Position numbers and translations under genes: made by a program
Notes under the pieces: generated by a model
Told to the model about the DNA's origin: nothing
Seen by the model: the letters and a program-made list of their open reading frames with translations, nothing else
The model's database searches: none
In this document: one piece after another, positions 1 to 10,480 of the stretch
How positions within the stretch are numbered: the stretch's first letter is position 1
Layout: each line of letters starts with the position of its first letter
Origin: Methylocapsa sp. D3K7
GTDB lineage: Bacteria > Pseudomonadota > Alphaproteobacteria > Rhizobiales > Beijerinckiaceae
Assembly (NCBI RefSeq): GCF_029855125.1
Contig: NZ_CP123229.1
Location: 3,392,501-3,456,500 of the forward strand
DNA length: 64,000 nt
Direction: 5' to 3'

Positions 1-48
1 CTGCGTCAGCGCGGCGCCAAGACTGAGAACATAGACCGGGAGAGGACC

Positions 49-135
49 ATGAACGATCACACCATTTCCATCGTCAGCGCCATTCTGATTTTGACCGTCG
101 TTGTGCAGGTCATTTTGGTGAAGAGCTGGACCTAA
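49..135 (+). CDS. Small single-span membrane peptide (28 aa), unknown function
   Basis: A 28-codon frame opens with ATG eight bases after a GGGAGAGG ribosome-binding site and ends in TAA. The product has a short polar start (MNDHTIS), about 17 hydrophobic residues and a short basic tail (KSWT), the layout of a one-pass membrane peptide. A strong terminator follows about 120 bases later, which fits a short transcript. I do not recognise a family. The upstream context lies outside the window, so it could also be the last gene of an operon. Confidence 0.5.
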   Translation: MNDHTISIVSAILILTVVVQVILVKSWT

Positions 136-255
136 AGGTTCCGTTGCGTGCGCGGCTGCGGAAGCGGCCGCGCCACTCCAGCACGGGAAGATCGACAAAA
201 AATTCGACGTCGGCTGGAAAATGCAGGCTAAGTGCCAGTTATAAAATCCAGTTCG

Positions 256-291
256 CCCGGGAGAGCGGAGAAAGCTCCCTCCCGGGTTTTT
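256..291 (+). terminator. Rho-independent terminator
   Basis: An 8-bp perfect stem, CCCGGGAG (256-263) with CTCCCGGG (279-286), closes a 15-base loop and is followed by TTTTTGTT. It would end the transcript carrying the 28-residue peptide. Confidence 0.85.
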
Positions 292-745
292 GTTGTCCAG
301 GAACAGAATCCCACAATTAAACAATAACATGCCGTTTGGCTGCGGCTGCCTGTCCCGCCGCCGTAACTGTTCCGGCGCCCGGTCTCACACCGGGCTCGTG
401 CGGCGGAGAATCGTGCTTTTTAAAGCGCGGTGCAGAGAGCAGAAAGACACCCTATTCCAGATCTGGGCGGATGCATCCCGTGGCTTTCTTCATTCACGCC
501 TCGTCCCGCGAGGCCGTAGCGTGTGAGTTTCGACGTGCGGAACGAGGCTTGGGGGGTTGCAAGCGGGCCGTATTATGCTTACCGAGACGGTGAGACCAGG
601 GGGCGGGTGCGGCCATGACATTTGTCTGGTTTGGTTGGCAGTCCCGCGCGGGCGGGTTCGTAGGGATTCTAGCCACATGGATTGCTGTTGCTTTGCGGCC
701 GCGCGGCGGCGGTCTTGAATGGCCGATCATTGGAAAGGAAATTTG
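292..745. other. Intergenic region, no gene seen
   Basis: No frame here has a convincing start, ribosome-binding site or family resemblance; the open frames are in GC-rich sequence on both strands. The last 50 bases must hold the ribosome-binding site, and probably the promoter, of the IalB-family gene. Confidence 0.5.
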
Positions 746-1504
746 ATGTCCTTCACGTTGAAACATTTGGCTGCGGCGGGGTTGGCGAGCGTCTGCTTGG
801 CCGGTGGCCTCACTGCTAGTAGCGGGGTTTTCGCGCAAGCCACGAAACCGGCACAACAAGCGCCCGCCCAACCAGCTCCGGCACAGCCCGCACCAACCCA
901 ACCCGCCCAGGCGCAGCAGCAGCCGCAAGGACCGGTAAAGCTAAGTTTGGTTCCCACTCAAAATGACTGGACCAAGGTTTGCGGCAAGGATCCGGCGGCG
1001 GGCAAGGAGATTTGCTACACGACGCGGGATTTCAGCGCCCAGACCGGGCAGCCGCCGGTGCTGGCCCTCGCCGTCTATGACATCAAAGGCGACGAAACCC
1101 GCGTGATTCGTTTACTCGTGCCTGTGGGCCTGATGTTGCGCCCCGGTTTTCGTTTTGCCATCGACAAAGGCGCGACGCTCGACGGGAGTTTCGAGATTTG
1201 CTTCCCGAACGGCTGTTTCGCCGAGGCCAAGGTCAAGGGCCCGACGATTGACCAGCTGAAGAAGGGCAACCTTTTGACTGTCGCGGTCAAGAACCAGGCG
1301 AACAATGAAGTCACCTTCGAAATACCGGTTGCCGGTTTCGGACGGGCGTTCGATGGGCCGCCAATCGATCCGAAGGTTCTCGAAGAGCAGCAGAAGAAAC
1401 TGCAAGAGGAATTGCAAAAGCGCGCCGAAGATGAACGCAAGCGCCTCGAAACCGCTAAGCCCGGCCAAGCGGCGCCCGCCGCGCCAGCGCCAGCGCCAAA
1501 ATAA
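746..1504 (+). CDS. Invasion associated locus B (IalB) family protein
   Basis: Predicted periplasmic protein of 252 residues. A basic N-terminus and hydrophobic stretch (LAAAGLASVCLAGGL) end at a likely signal-peptidase site (GVFAQA). A Pro/Ala/Gln-rich linker (APAQPAPAQPAP) follows, then the globular IalB-type domain with paired cysteines (WTKVCGKD, KEICYTTRD, FEICFPNGCF). The C-terminus is a charged helical tail (EEQQKKLQEELQKRAEDERKR) ending in Ala/Pro repeats. I chose ATG 746 because GGAAAGGAAA lies just upstream and the signal peptide then starts cleanly; an in-frame ATG at 719 is less likely. IalB proteins were named for erythrocyte invasion in Bartonella, but they are common in free-living relatives, where their role is unclear. 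Confidence 0.85.
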   Translation: MSFTLKHLAAAGLASVCLAGGLTASSGVFAQATKPAQQAPAQPAPAQPAPTQPAQAQQQPQGPVKLSLVPTQNDWTKVCGKDPAAGKEICYTTRDFSAQTGQPPVLALAVYDIKGDETRVIRLLVPVGLMLRPGFRFAIDKGATLDGSFEICFPNGCFAEAKVKGPTIDQLKKGNLLTVAVKNQANNEVTFEIPVAGFGRAFDGPPIDPKVLEEQQKKLQEELQKRAEDERKRLETAKPGQAAPAAPAPAPK

Positions 1505-1605
1505 GCCAAAGCCCGCGTTGGTTCTCGGCCGCCGCTGGTCCTGTAAAGAGCAGGGTGCGGTGGCCGGGCGCCCAGTGGAGATCCGGCCGGTTCCGGAGTG
1601 AATAA

Positions 1606-2823
1606 GTGACATCGGCGCTGCTTCCCACCTATGCTCGTATAGACCTCGCTTTCGAGAGCGGGGAGGGAGCCTGGCTGACCGCGACTGACGATCGCCGGTA
1701 TCTCGACTTCGGCGGCGGCATTGCTGTGGCATCGCTCGGCTATGGGCATCCCCATCTCATCGAGGCGCTCAACGCGCAAGGCGCGAAACTCTGGCATACT
1801 TCCAACCTGTTCGAAATTCCGCAAGCCGAGCGATTGGCGCGGCGGCTCGTTGAGGTCAGCTTTGCCGATTTCGTGTTTTTTACCAATTCCGGAGCGGAGG
1901 CGGTAGAAGGCGCCATCAAGACCGCGCGCAAATTTCAATCGGCCCGCGGCCATCCAGAAAAATTCCGGATGATCACCTTTCAAGGGGCCTTTCATGGGCG
2001 CACCCTGGCGACAATCGCCGCCGCGGGAAATCCCAAATATCTTGAAGGTTTTGGCCCGCCGGTCGAGGGCTTCGACACGGTGCCCTTTGCTGACATCGAG
2101 GCGGTCAAATCCGCCATTGGTCCACAAACGGGGGCCATTTTGATTGAACCCATCCAAGGCGAAGGCGGCATCCGCGTGGCGCCGCCGCGCTTCTTGCGGG
2201 AGTTGCGCGAGCTTTGCGACGAACATGGCCTTCTTTTGCTGTTCGACGAAGTTCAGTCTGGCGTCGGCCGCACTGGCAAGCTGTTTGCCTATGAGCTTTC
2301 GGGTGTCATTCCTGACATCATGGCGATCGCCAAGGGCATCGGCGGCGGATTTCCGCTTGGCGCTTTTCTCTCGACCCGGGAGGCCGCGAAGGGGATGACC
2401 GCTGGCACGCATGGGACGACGTTTGGCGGCAATCCGCTGGCCGCGAGCATTGGCAACGCCGTGCTCGACGTTGTCCTCGCGCCGGGCTTTCTCGAGCATG
2501 TTCGGGTCATGGGGTTGCGGCTTAAGCAGGGTCTTGCTGGCTTGCCGGAGCGGCATCCCGGAATCATCGCCGGGATTCGCGGCGAAGGGCTGATGCAGGG
2601 GATCGCCTTGCATGTTCCGGTCAATGATTTCGCCGCCGCCGCGCGCGCCGAGGGCGTCCTCGTGATTCCCGCCGCTGAAAACGTCGCGCGGTTGCTGCCC
2701 CCGCTGATCATTGGGGAAGCGGAAATTTCCGAAGCCATCATGCGTATCGAGGCGGCTTGCTTGCGGCTGGAAGGCCGGGCACCGCTACCCGTCAGGGAAG
2801 ATTTGGGCGGGAAAGCGCGATGA
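1606..2823 (+). CDS. argD: Acetylornithine aminotransferase
   Basis: Class III PLP-dependent aminotransferase of 405 residues that converts N-acetylglutamate semialdehyde to N-acetylornithine in arginine synthesis; many homologues also act in lysine synthesis. Visible signatures are the N-terminal [19 protein letters not shown], the cofactor-binding [28 protein letters not shown], the [21 protein letters not shown] segment with the PLP Asp, and the Schiff-base lysine region [16 protein letters not shown]. It starts with GTG and is of normal family length. Its TGA stop overlaps the ATG of argF (ATGA at 2820-2823), so the two are translationally coupled. An argD-argF-hslO order is common in Hyphomicrobiales. 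Confidence 0.95.
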   Translation: MTSALLPTYARIDLAFESGEGAWLTATDDRRYLDFGGGIAVASLGYGHPHLIEALNAQGAKLWHTSNLFEIPQAERLARRLVEVSFADFVFFTNSGAEAVEGAIKTARKFQSARGHPEKFRMITFQGAFHGRTLATIAAAGNPKYLEGFGPPVEGFDTVPFADIEAVKSAIGPQTGAILIEPIQGEGGIRVAPPRFLRELRELCDEHGLLLLFDEVQSGVGRTGKLFAYELSGVIPDIMAIAKGIGGGFPLGAFLSTREAAKGMTAGTHGTTFGGNPLAASIGNAVLDVVLAPGFLEHVRVMGLRLKQGLAGLPERHPGIIAGIRGEGLMQGIALHVPVNDFAAAARAEGVLVIPAAENVARLLPPLIIGEAEISEAIMRIEAACLRLEGRAPLPVREDLGGKAR

Positions 2824-3773
2824 CCGCGCTCGATACTCAATGCACCTCGTCCGCGCGGCATTTTCTCGATCTTTCGGAAATTCCGGCGGCGGACCTGCGG
2901 CATATTCTCGATACCGCGATGCGGTTGAAGGCGGCCCGCCGCGACAAAACAAAACCACGGGACCGGCCGCTCGATGGCAAGGTCTTGGCGATGATCTTCG
3001 ACAAGCCGTCGACCCGCACGCGGGTCTCGTTCGACCTTGCGATGCGCGAGCTCGGCGGCGAAACAATCATGCTGACGGGTCAGGAAATGCAGCTCGGCCG
3101 GGGTGAGACCATCGCCGACACCGCGCGTGTCCTATCGCGCTTCGTCGATGCGATCGTGATTCGTATCCTCGATCATTCCGCCATGCTCGAACTCGCCCGG
3201 CACGCGACAGTGCCGGTCATCAATGGCTTGACGAAGCGCTCGCACCCTTGCCAAGTCATGGCGGACATCATGACGTTCGAGGAAAAGAAAGGCCCGGTCA
3301 AGGGCCGCACGGTCGCCTGGAGCGGCGATGCCAACAATGTCCTCGCGAGCTGGGTCCATGCGGCCGGGCGCTTCGATTTTAGGCTCAACATCGCAACCCC
3401 CAATGGACTCGATCCGCAAGCCGGGCTTCTCGAATGGGCAGAGCGATCCGGCGCCCATGTCACGCTGATCCGCGATCCATTTCAGGCGGTGAAGGGCGCC
3501 GACGCGATCATCTCGGATTGCTGGGTGTCGATGGGCGACGTCGACGAGGCTTTCCGCCGTGAAATGCTGGCGCCCTATCAAGTCAACGCCAAACTCATGG
3601 CGGCGGCCAACGGGGGTGCGATCTTCATGCATTGCCTGCCAGCGCATCGCGGCGAGGAGGTAACCGACGAGGTGATCGACGGCCCGCAATCGGTTGTGTT
3701 CGACGAGGCCGAGAACCGGTTGCATGCGCAAAAGGCTATTCTCGCCTGGTGCCTTGGAGCGATCGAAGATTGA
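2820..3773 (+). CDS. argF: Ornithine carbamoyltransferase
   Basis: Catalyses carbamoyl phosphate plus ornithine to citrulline in arginine synthesis; 317 residues, the usual length. The carbamoyl-phosphate motif [16 protein letters not shown] is near residue 60, followed by HPCQVMADI near residue 140 and the ornithine-binding [13 protein letters not shown] near residue 270. SDCWVSMGD is also present. The start is taken at the ATG that overlaps the argD stop; a longer frame from 2757 would run inside argD. Its stop overlaps a TTG that could open the next gene, so argD, argF and hslO probably form one transcript. Confidence 0.95.
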   Translation: MTALDTQCTSSARHFLDLSEIPAADLRHILDTAMRLKAARRDKTKPRDRPLDGKVLAMIFDKPSTRTRVSFDLAMRELGGETIMLTGQEMQLGRGETIADTARVLSRFVDAIVIRILDHSAMLELARHATVPVINGLTKRSHPCQVMADIMTFEEKKGPVKGRTVAWSGDANNVLASWVHAAGRFDFRLNIATPNGLDPQAGLLEWAERSGAHVTLIRDPFQAVKGADAIISDCWVSMGDVDEAFRREMLAPYQVNAKLMAAANGGAIFMHCLPAHRGEEVTDEVIDGPQSVVFDEAENRLHAQKAILAWCLGAIED

Positions 3774-3844
3774 GCGGCCGAGAGCCTTCGCAAGGATCTC
3801 CTCAGCACCCGTCGCAGGCCGAAACGGGGAAACCGGTTGCCCGC

Positions 3845-4786
3845 ATGGTTTCCGACGAGGCACGCGACGATGCCGTGGTTCCCTTCGCGGTCGAGCCGCT
3901 CGATGTGCGCGGCCGCATCGTGCGCCTAGGCGCCTCGATCGACCATATCCTCACCAAACATAACTACCCAAAGCCGGTGGCGCGGCTCGTCGGTGAAGCC
4001 TGCGCGCTGACCGTGCTGCTGGCGACCTCGCTCAAGATCGATGGCCGCTTCCAGTTGCAAACGCGGAGCGACGGGCCGGTCGGGATGCTCGTCGTTGATT
4101 TCGACGCCCCGGACCGGCTGCGCGCGCTTGCTCGATTCGACGCGGAGAGGATAGACGTCCTGCCGCGCGCTGGCGATCTCATCGGCCGCGGCCATCTGGC
4201 TGTGACCGTCGAGCAAGCGGACGGCGCCTCGCGCTACCAGGGGATCGTCGCCTTGCAGGGGCAGGGGTTGGAGGGTGCGGCGCGGCAATATTTCGATCAG
4301 TCGGCCCAGATTCCAACGCGCGTGCGTCTCGCGGTCGCGGAGAGTGTGACGGGTGCTGGCGTCGCTTGGCGCGCGGGGGGCGTCATGACACAGTTTTTGC
4401 CCCGCTCGCCGGAGCGCTGGGTGCGCGCCGACCTTGATCCGGGTGATGCACCGGACGGGCGCAAACCCGAACCGCCTCGCCTGGATGAGGCCTGGCGCGA
4501 GGCCGAGGCGTTGCTCGCCACGATCGAGGATCATGAACTTGTCGATCCGGCATTGTCGAGCGAACGGCTGCTCTACCGTCTGTTTCACGAGCACGGAGTT
4601 AAGGTCTTCCCTCCGCAAGATGTTCAAGATGCCTGCCGCTGCTCGAACGAGCGGATCAAGGATATGCTCGACCGCTTCACGGTGCAGGAGCGCCGCGACA
4701 TGACCGGTGATGACGGATTGATCGGCGTGACCTGCGAGTTTTGTTCGACCTACCGTGCCTTCGACCCAACGGATTTCGAGAGCTAG
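3845..4786 (+). CDS. hslO: Redox-regulated chaperone Hsp33
   Basis: Cytosolic holdase activated by oxidation through release of a zinc bound by four C-terminal cysteines. All four are present: the CRC pair and, about 30 residues later, CEFC (CRCSNERIKDML ... GVTCEFCSTY). The N-terminal domain begins VVPFAVEPLDVRGRIVRLG and continues with LTVLLATSLK and FQLQTRSDGPV. The ATG at 3845 gives 313 residues. A TTG at 3770 that overlaps the argF stop would add 25 residues and is a real alternative given the tight packing. Confidence 0.93.
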   Translation: MVSDEARDDAVVPFAVEPLDVRGRIVRLGASIDHILTKHNYPKPVARLVGEACALTVLLATSLKIDGRFQLQTRSDGPVGMLVVDFDAPDRLRALARFDAERIDVLPRAGDLIGRGHLAVTVEQADGASRYQGIVALQGQGLEGAARQYFDQSAQIPTRVRLAVAESVTGAGVAWRAGGVMTQFLPRSPERWVRADLDPGDAPDGRKPEPPRLDEAWREAEALLATIEDHELVDPALSSERLLYRLFHEHGVKVFPPQDVQDACRCSNERIKDMLDRFTVQERRDMTGDDGLIGVTCEFCSTYRAFDPTDFES

Positions 4787-4955
4787 CAAACCCGCAAACG
4801 CATGCCGTTTTTCGGAGCGGAATGCGCAGCGCGGAGGCGTTCGTTGCGTTTCTGCAACGGTTATCCAAATATGATGGTGAAGAGAGCTAATTCGATTGAA
4901 GCTGCGTCGCAACAGCGTACCTTGATCGAAATTCAGCTGTTGATGGAGAAAGCCC

Positions 4956-5801
4956 ATGAGGCGTCAATTGTTCTTGGCATCCGCCGGCGCCCTCGCGCTT
5001 ACCGGAGCCGCCTTCGCTGCCGATCTTCCGATCGCACCGCCGCCGCCTCCGCCGGTCTTTACGTGGACGGGCATCTATATCGGCGGTTATGGTGGCGGTG
5101 AGATCACCCATACCTCTTACAACACGCTCGTTGGAGCGCCTTTGTCGCCCTTCTCCCATTTGACTCCCGTGGATATCGCGGGCGTCGATGCGGCGGGAAG
5201 CCAGACGCTCAGTCGAGGCGGCTTCACCATGGGCGGCGAGCTCGGTTACAATTGGCAAATTGGTTGGCTGGTGCTGGGTGTTGAAACCGATATCGGCGGT
5301 GTGACGGGCTCAACGCATTCCAACAGTCTTGGCCTCATCAACGGGACGAACAGCAGGCCTGGCGTGTTTTTTCCGTTTGCATTGACGCAGCGGGCTGACA
5401 ATGGCCTCTATGGAACCACGCGGGGCAGACTAGGCGTCGCGTTCGACCGGGTTCTCGTTTATGGAACAGGTGGCGTTGCTTATACGAGCGGACATTCTAT
5501 ATTCACTTATACCGACGGCCTCTTCCCTGCCGGAGGCACCAGTACAACGGCAAACAAAGTCGGCTATGTCGTCGGCGGCGGTATCGAATATGCGCTCAAC
5601 AACAATGTGAGCGTCAAGGGCGAGTTCCTTTATACGCAATACGGAAAGGTTACGACATCCGGCCTGATCGTCAATTCGTTCAATCCGGCATTTACCAATA
5701 CATATGTATCGTCAGCGCGGGTACAGGAGTACACGGCGCGGGTCGGAATCAACTACCGCTTCAACTGGTTCAATCAAGCACCCGTCGTCGCCAAATATTG
5801 A
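4956..5801 (+). CDS. Outer-membrane beta-barrel protein (Omp25/Omp31 type)
   Basis: A 281-residue protein with a clear signal peptide (FLASAGALALTGAAFAADL), a proline run (PIAPPPPPPVFTW) and the typical opening strand WTGIYIGGYGGG. Alternating strands continue throughout (GGELGYNWQIGWLVLGVETDIGG, YGTTRGRLGVAFDRVLVYGTGG), and it ends VGINYRFNWF. This is the layout of the small 8-stranded porin-like proteins abundant in Hyphomicrobiales. GGAGAAAG precedes the ATG. A strong terminator follows within 40 bases, so it is probably monocistronic. The family fills the outer membrane, but the specific role is unknown. Confidence 0.88.
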   Translation: MRRQLFLASAGALALTGAAFAADLPIAPPPPPPVFTWTGIYIGGYGGGEITHTSYNTLVGAPLSPFSHLTPVDIAGVDAAGSQTLSRGGFTMGGELGYNWQIGWLVLGVETDIGGVTGSTHSNSLGLINGTNSRPGVFFPFALTQRADNGLYGTTRGRLGVAFDRVLVYGTGGVAYTSGHSIFTYTDGLFPAGGTSTTANKVGYVVGGGIEYALNNNVSVKGEFLYTQYGKVTTSGLIVNSFNPAFTNTYVSSARVQEYTARVGINYRFNWFNQAPVVAKY

Positions 5802-5840
5802 TGTAGGCCGCCGGCCTCGTATTTTTCGAGATAAACTCCA

Positions 5841-5867
5841 ACCCGGCCTCGCGGCCGGGTTTTTTTA
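5841..5867 (+). terminator. Rho-independent terminator after the Omp gene
   Basis: An 8-bp GC-rich stem (ACCCGGCC 5841-5848 with GGCCGGGT 5853-5860) with a TCGC tetraloop is followed directly by seven T residues. Confidence 0.92.
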
Positions 5868-6062
5868 TGCAGCTATGGCATGAGCCTGGGCTGGGGCCGC
5901 GGCGGTGTTAAGAGGATATTGGCCAAATTATTTATGCCGCGCCTTTCGCGTTTGCGGCTGAGCATGATCCCAAAAAGTTGATGACCTTTTGTCAGATCAT
6001 GCGCTGGAACGAAGACAAGGAATCCTTGCGCTATTCATCTTGAAGCGATCATGGTCTCGCGT

Positions 6063-9000
6063 TCATGTGGCGAGCGATCGGACGAGCGCCCGTAACTCCG
6101 CCGAAGGTTTTGGAAGCCCAAGGAGGCTCGCCACCGCGCTGGAAATTTCCTTATCGTCCGGAGAGTTCTTGTGCTGGCGGGCGATCGAAATCGCGGCGCT
6201 TATCTCGGTCGTGGAGATCATGGCGATTCTGCGAAGGCTGGCTGGCGCCGCGGATCTGTCGCGGACGACGGGCAGGTTTTTTTGCTCCTGTGTGAACCAG
6301 AAGCCGGCCTCATGGCAGACATCCGGAGCGGTCTCAGGCAACAGTTCCAAGGCGTGCGCCACAGCCGCCGCGATGCGTGGGTTCGGGCGCTGCTTGCCCA
6401 AAAAGTGGCCAATCCGGCGGATGATTTCGTCGCGATAAATGGGGCCTTCCTTGATGATCACGGAGCGAATCGCCCGGCCGAGCGCTCCGGTTCCGTCTCC
6501 GTCTTCATCGAGACCTTTCAAACGATCGCAGGTGGCGAGCTCATAAGCCGCGTGGCGCAATTCCACCGTACAAGGATCCACTTGTTCCTGGTGATCGGCC
6601 GCAAGGTGAGGCGGAAGCGGTGGCGGCAGGTCCTGGGCACTCTGAGCGCGCGCGGCGTCCAATATCTGACGCAATTTCTCGAGCTGCTCACTGCGCCGGT
6701 AAAACCAATCCGTGCTCCAGATCCGGTGAAACCTCCAGCCGAGGTTTTCCAGAACTTGCTGGCGCAAGCGGTCGCGTTCCCTGGCCCAGAGCGCGGAATG
6801 GTAGGTTGCCCCATCGCATTCGATCGCGAGCATATAGCGGCCGGGCCGCAAAGGGTCGCGCACGGCCAGGTCGATCTTGAATCCCGCCGAACCGACTTGC
6901 GGTTCGACCTCGTAGCCGATGCTCTCGATCGCTTCAGCGACGGCGGCTTCGAAGGGCGAATCGAAATCCGCGCCCGTCTCGCGGCATTCTTCAAGGATCC
7001 CTGAAGCCGCATATTGAAGAAAGCGTTTGAGGACGCGCGGGCCTTCTCCGCTTGCCCGTTCAAGATTGATGCCGGCCGGTGCGAACGACACAAAGACCTC
7101 GCAACAGACTCGTGCTCGGGTGAAAAGCACATTCAGGCGCCGCTCGCCGCCCTCCGCCGATACGGGGCCAAAGGCCATGCTATCGAGCGGCTGGCCAGCC
7201 TCGCGCGGCCCATAACCGATGGATATCAAGATCACATCGCGTTCATCCCCCTGCACATTTTCAAGATTCTTGATAAACAAATCCTCGGAACCGCCAGCGG
7301 ACAGGCAGGCATCGAGCATGGAATCGTCGCGGCGCTTGGCTTCAAGAATATCGGCGATGAGATCGCGTTGCGCGGTCGAGAAGGTGACAATGCCGAGCGA
7401 CAGGCCGGCGTCGTTGCGGGCATGGCGAGCGACAGCCTCGGCAACGGCATGCGCTTCGATTTCGTTCGTGCGCTTGCCGCCACGGTCGTAAGCGCCCTCG
7501 ACGCGGCGGAGCTTGAGACCTTGTTCACCGCGTTCCGTGACAGGCGCTGGCGGCATGACCAGCCGGTGATAGAATTCGGCGTTGGAGACTTCGATGAGAG
7601 AGGGGTGACGCGAGCGGTAATGCCAGCGCAGCATCTGACTCTCGAGACCGCGCGCCTCGCACAACGACAAAATGCTTTCAAGATCGGTAATCGGAGCGGC
7701 GCCATCCGGATTGCGGATTGCCGCGTCGCTGTTATCGCTAGGGCTGGCATCGTCGGCGATCATGCGGTCGAAGAAATTCGTCGGGGGCAACTGTTTCTTA
7801 TCACCGACGACGACGATCCGCCGGCAGCGCGCGATGAGCCCCAAGGCATCTTCTGGGCGGACCTGGCTGGCTTCGTCGATGACGAGAAGATCGAAATCGA
7901 CCGAACCAGGTGGCAGGAATTGTGCCACCGTGACCGGGCTCATCAGGAACACCGGTTTGATCTTTTGGATCGTGTTTCCCGCGATCTTCATGAGTCTGCG
8001 CAGCGGCATGTGGCCGCGCTTGCGGCCGATCTCAGCGCGTACAACGCCCATGCCGCCCTGAGCGCCGCGTGGAATCGCGGACCAATGTTTCGCTCGGACG
8101 CTTCGCTTCGCGGTCTCGCGCGATTTCTCCTCGAGCTCCCGGAAGCGTCCGACGAGTGCGGCGTGGCTGTCACCGTCAAAGCTCGAAAGCTCAGGGTCGC
8201 CAGCGATTGCCTTTTTCCAACAGGCTTCCGCAAAAGCCGTCTCGATTTCCAAAATGGCGTTCTTTGGTTCGAGCCGCCCGGAGGCGAGCATGCTGGCAAT
8301 CCTAGCGGGTCCGCTGGCGCGCGCTTCCCGGTCGGCCGCGGCGAGCCTCGCCCATTCCTCGAAGCGGCCGGGGTTTGCGGCCCATTTTGCTGCCCGCTCG
8401 CTGACTTTGTTGAGGTCGATCGCGGCGGCCGAATTGGTTTGAAAAATCGCGGCGGCGTCGAGTTCAAGAAATTTCATGACCTCGGCGAGCAGCTTGGCGA
8501 CTTCGTCAAGGTCGGCTTCGAGATGGTCGCCATGCGCGGCGGCGCTGCCGTCACGGGCAATGCCCAAGACCCACTCGATATTGAGTCGCGGATCGAACGA
8601 GGTTAAGTCGCCGACGGTTCTTGCAACATCGTGGATCAGCCGGAAAACGGTCTTTTTCTCATGCCAGCCATCGCCGAACAGATTCGATAACAGTCCCGCC
8701 TCGGCGGCAAGTCTGGCGCGCAGGGTTTGGCTGGCGAGAAGGACGTCGATCAACACAAGGCGGTCGGCGGCCCGGTCTGGCAATGGCACCGACAAGAGGC
8801 TGGCCAGCGAACGCCCCGCTTCCCGATACGCTTCGCCCGCCCGGGCCGGCCAAAAAGCCGCGCCCTTGGCGATCGCCGCGCGGAGCTTTGTGACTGGCGC
8901 CGTCCACGCGGCCGGATGGAAAATTTGGAGATAAGGGGCTTGATGTTGCTGCCACTCGATGCCGAGCGCGGCAGCCTTGGCGATCCGGTGCGGCGAGGGC

Positions 9001-10332
9001 GACAGTGCGATCGCGGCAGCAATGTTTTCGCTCCCCGGAGGCAGACTCGCTACGCTTTTGAGAATCGCTGCAAGTGTTTTCACTCCAAGAAGGGACAGAT
9101 CGGGGACGACCCCAATATAATTGGCGATCATGCTGGCGTAGGCGGCTAGTGCCGAGGCTTTGCTCGCAAGCGCCCGCAGGCGCGGAATTTGCCGCTGGAA
9201 ATCGGCGGGCTGCAAAGCAATCCGGCGGACGCCAAAATAGATATGCTGATTCAGAGGTCCGAAGTTCCCGGTGAGGTCAGCGAGACGTTCGATCAGCCGC
9301 GCTTTCGCCGCGAAGTCCTTGCCCGTCCAATGCGCCGCTTCCTCGACCAGCCGCGCGTCGGGCGTAAACCCGCGTGCCGCCGCCGCGATTTGGATCGACA
9401 GCGCTTGATACGGCGTCATGCCAGTATCGTTGATGGGAGCGTGCAGGCGTTTGGCAATGACATTCAGACGGTCGCGCACCCCAGCCTGCTGCATCGCCGT
9501 ATCGTCCATTTGCGCGAAACAGGCCGCTCCTTGCAAGGTGCGATCCAGCCTTTCGGCAACGAGGCGCTTGCCGACCGATTGGCTGTGGAGTTCGAGGCAC
9601 ATATCGTCGAGGCCCGCCGCGCGCAGCCGTTCGTGAACCACGTTGAGGGCTGCCATTTTTTCGGCAACGAACAGAACCGATTGGCCATCGTGCACGGCAG
9701 CCGCGATGATGTTTGTGATTGTTTGCGATTTGCCGGTTCCTGGCGGCCCTTGAACGACAAGATTGCGTCCAGCACGGACCGTTTCGATAACCCGTGTTTG
9801 CGAAGAATCGGCATCGACGACATGGACGAGGTCGATCGGCGCCAATATGTCGTCGAGCTTTGCGGTCTCGGGCAGAAGTGGAGGCTCGGCCGCGAATCCC
9901 TCACATAAAAGACCGCGCAAAAGCGGATGCGAGACCAAAATATTGTCCGGCCAATTGCTCGGTTCGAGATCGCGCACCATCAAAAGCTTTGAAAAGGAAT
10001 AGAAGCCAAGCTCAATCGCATTGACATCGATCGACCACCGCCGGTTCGCCGCCACGGCGGTGATGGTCGCGTCGAAATAATCCGACGGCAGCCAATCATC
10101 AGTTTCCGGAATGTTAGGAAGAGCGATCCCGAAATCGCCACGCAGCCTCTCCTGCAGAGCCTGATTGGTCGCGATGTCGTCCTCACGGAGTTTCACATCG
10201 AAGGCCGACCGTTTGGCATCGCGGACAAGCGAGACGGGCAGCAAAATGAGCGGCGCCTCGCGCGGCACATCGGATCTGTCATCCTCGTACCAGCGCAAGA
10301 AGCCGAGGGCGAGATAGAGGATATTGATGCCG
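6063..10332 (-). pseudogene. C-terminal part of a DUF4011-type SF1 helicase-nuclease, split by the island
   Basis: About 1417 codons remain, beginning in the attL repeat (ILY-LALGFLRWYEDD). The fragment has Walker A GPPGTGKSQTITNII near residue 190, Walker B LLVIDEASQV with GDKKQLPPTNF, and SF1 motifs WHYRSRHPSL and NVQGDERDVILIS. A Vsr/MTES_1575-like nuclease region follows (FKIDLAVRDP, LAIECDGATYHS, RDRLRQQVLENLGWRFHRIWSTDW), and the C-terminus looks like a DUF3320-type domain. Codons for the first 154 residues are at 61463-61003. The join through the 19-bp repeat is exactly in frame, so the gene was intact before island insertion. A TTG at 10298 could allow reinitiation, but this piece lacks its native start. 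Such multidomain helicase-nucleases are often suspected of genome defence; that role is inference. Confidence 0.9.
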
Positions 10333-10333
10333 C
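10315..10333 (+). repeat. attL core, 19-bp direct repeat
   Basis: TAGAGGATATTGATGCCGC is repeated exactly and in the same orientation at 61003-61021. On the minus strand it encodes part of the helicase sequence RGINILY. It marks the left junction of the island. Confidence 0.93.
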
Positions 10334-10447
10334 CATCCCATTGTTTGCGGGTGACCGTAGGTGTCTAGAAAGCTGCTGTGAAAACAGTTTATTAACCCGA
10401 GATGCATCTGTACATGTTCGTAGTAATCCGCCACAATCCGCGTCAAA

Positions 10448-10469
10448 TTGTAAGACCAATTGTAAGACC
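10448..10469 (+). repeat. Putative integrase arm-type sites, left end
   Basis: TTGTAAGACC occurs twice (10448-10457 and 10460-10469), 12 bases apart, preceded by ATCCGCCACAATC. A matching pair with the same spacing to a similar leader (ATCCGCCGCAATC) is at 60928-60947. Paired direct repeats near both ends of an element are the usual form of tyrosine-integrase arm sites. They also lie just upstream of the integrase start, where binding could regulate it. Confidence 0.6.
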
Positions 10470-10480
10470 GGATGACGGAA

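Noticed and set aside
1075..2613. 512-codon minus-strand frame across IalB and argD
   Set aside because: Shadow of argD; no domain, and the plus-strand protein is unmistakable.
6171..9908. Long plus-strand frames opposite the helicase gene
   Set aside because: They are antisense shadows of a high-GC gene whose minus-strand frame has clear helicase motifs.
10448..10469. Possible CRISPR-like repeats (TGTAAGAC boxes)
   Set aside because: Only two short units per site, with no spacers; they fit integrase arm sites. No CRISPR array was found elsewhere in the window.
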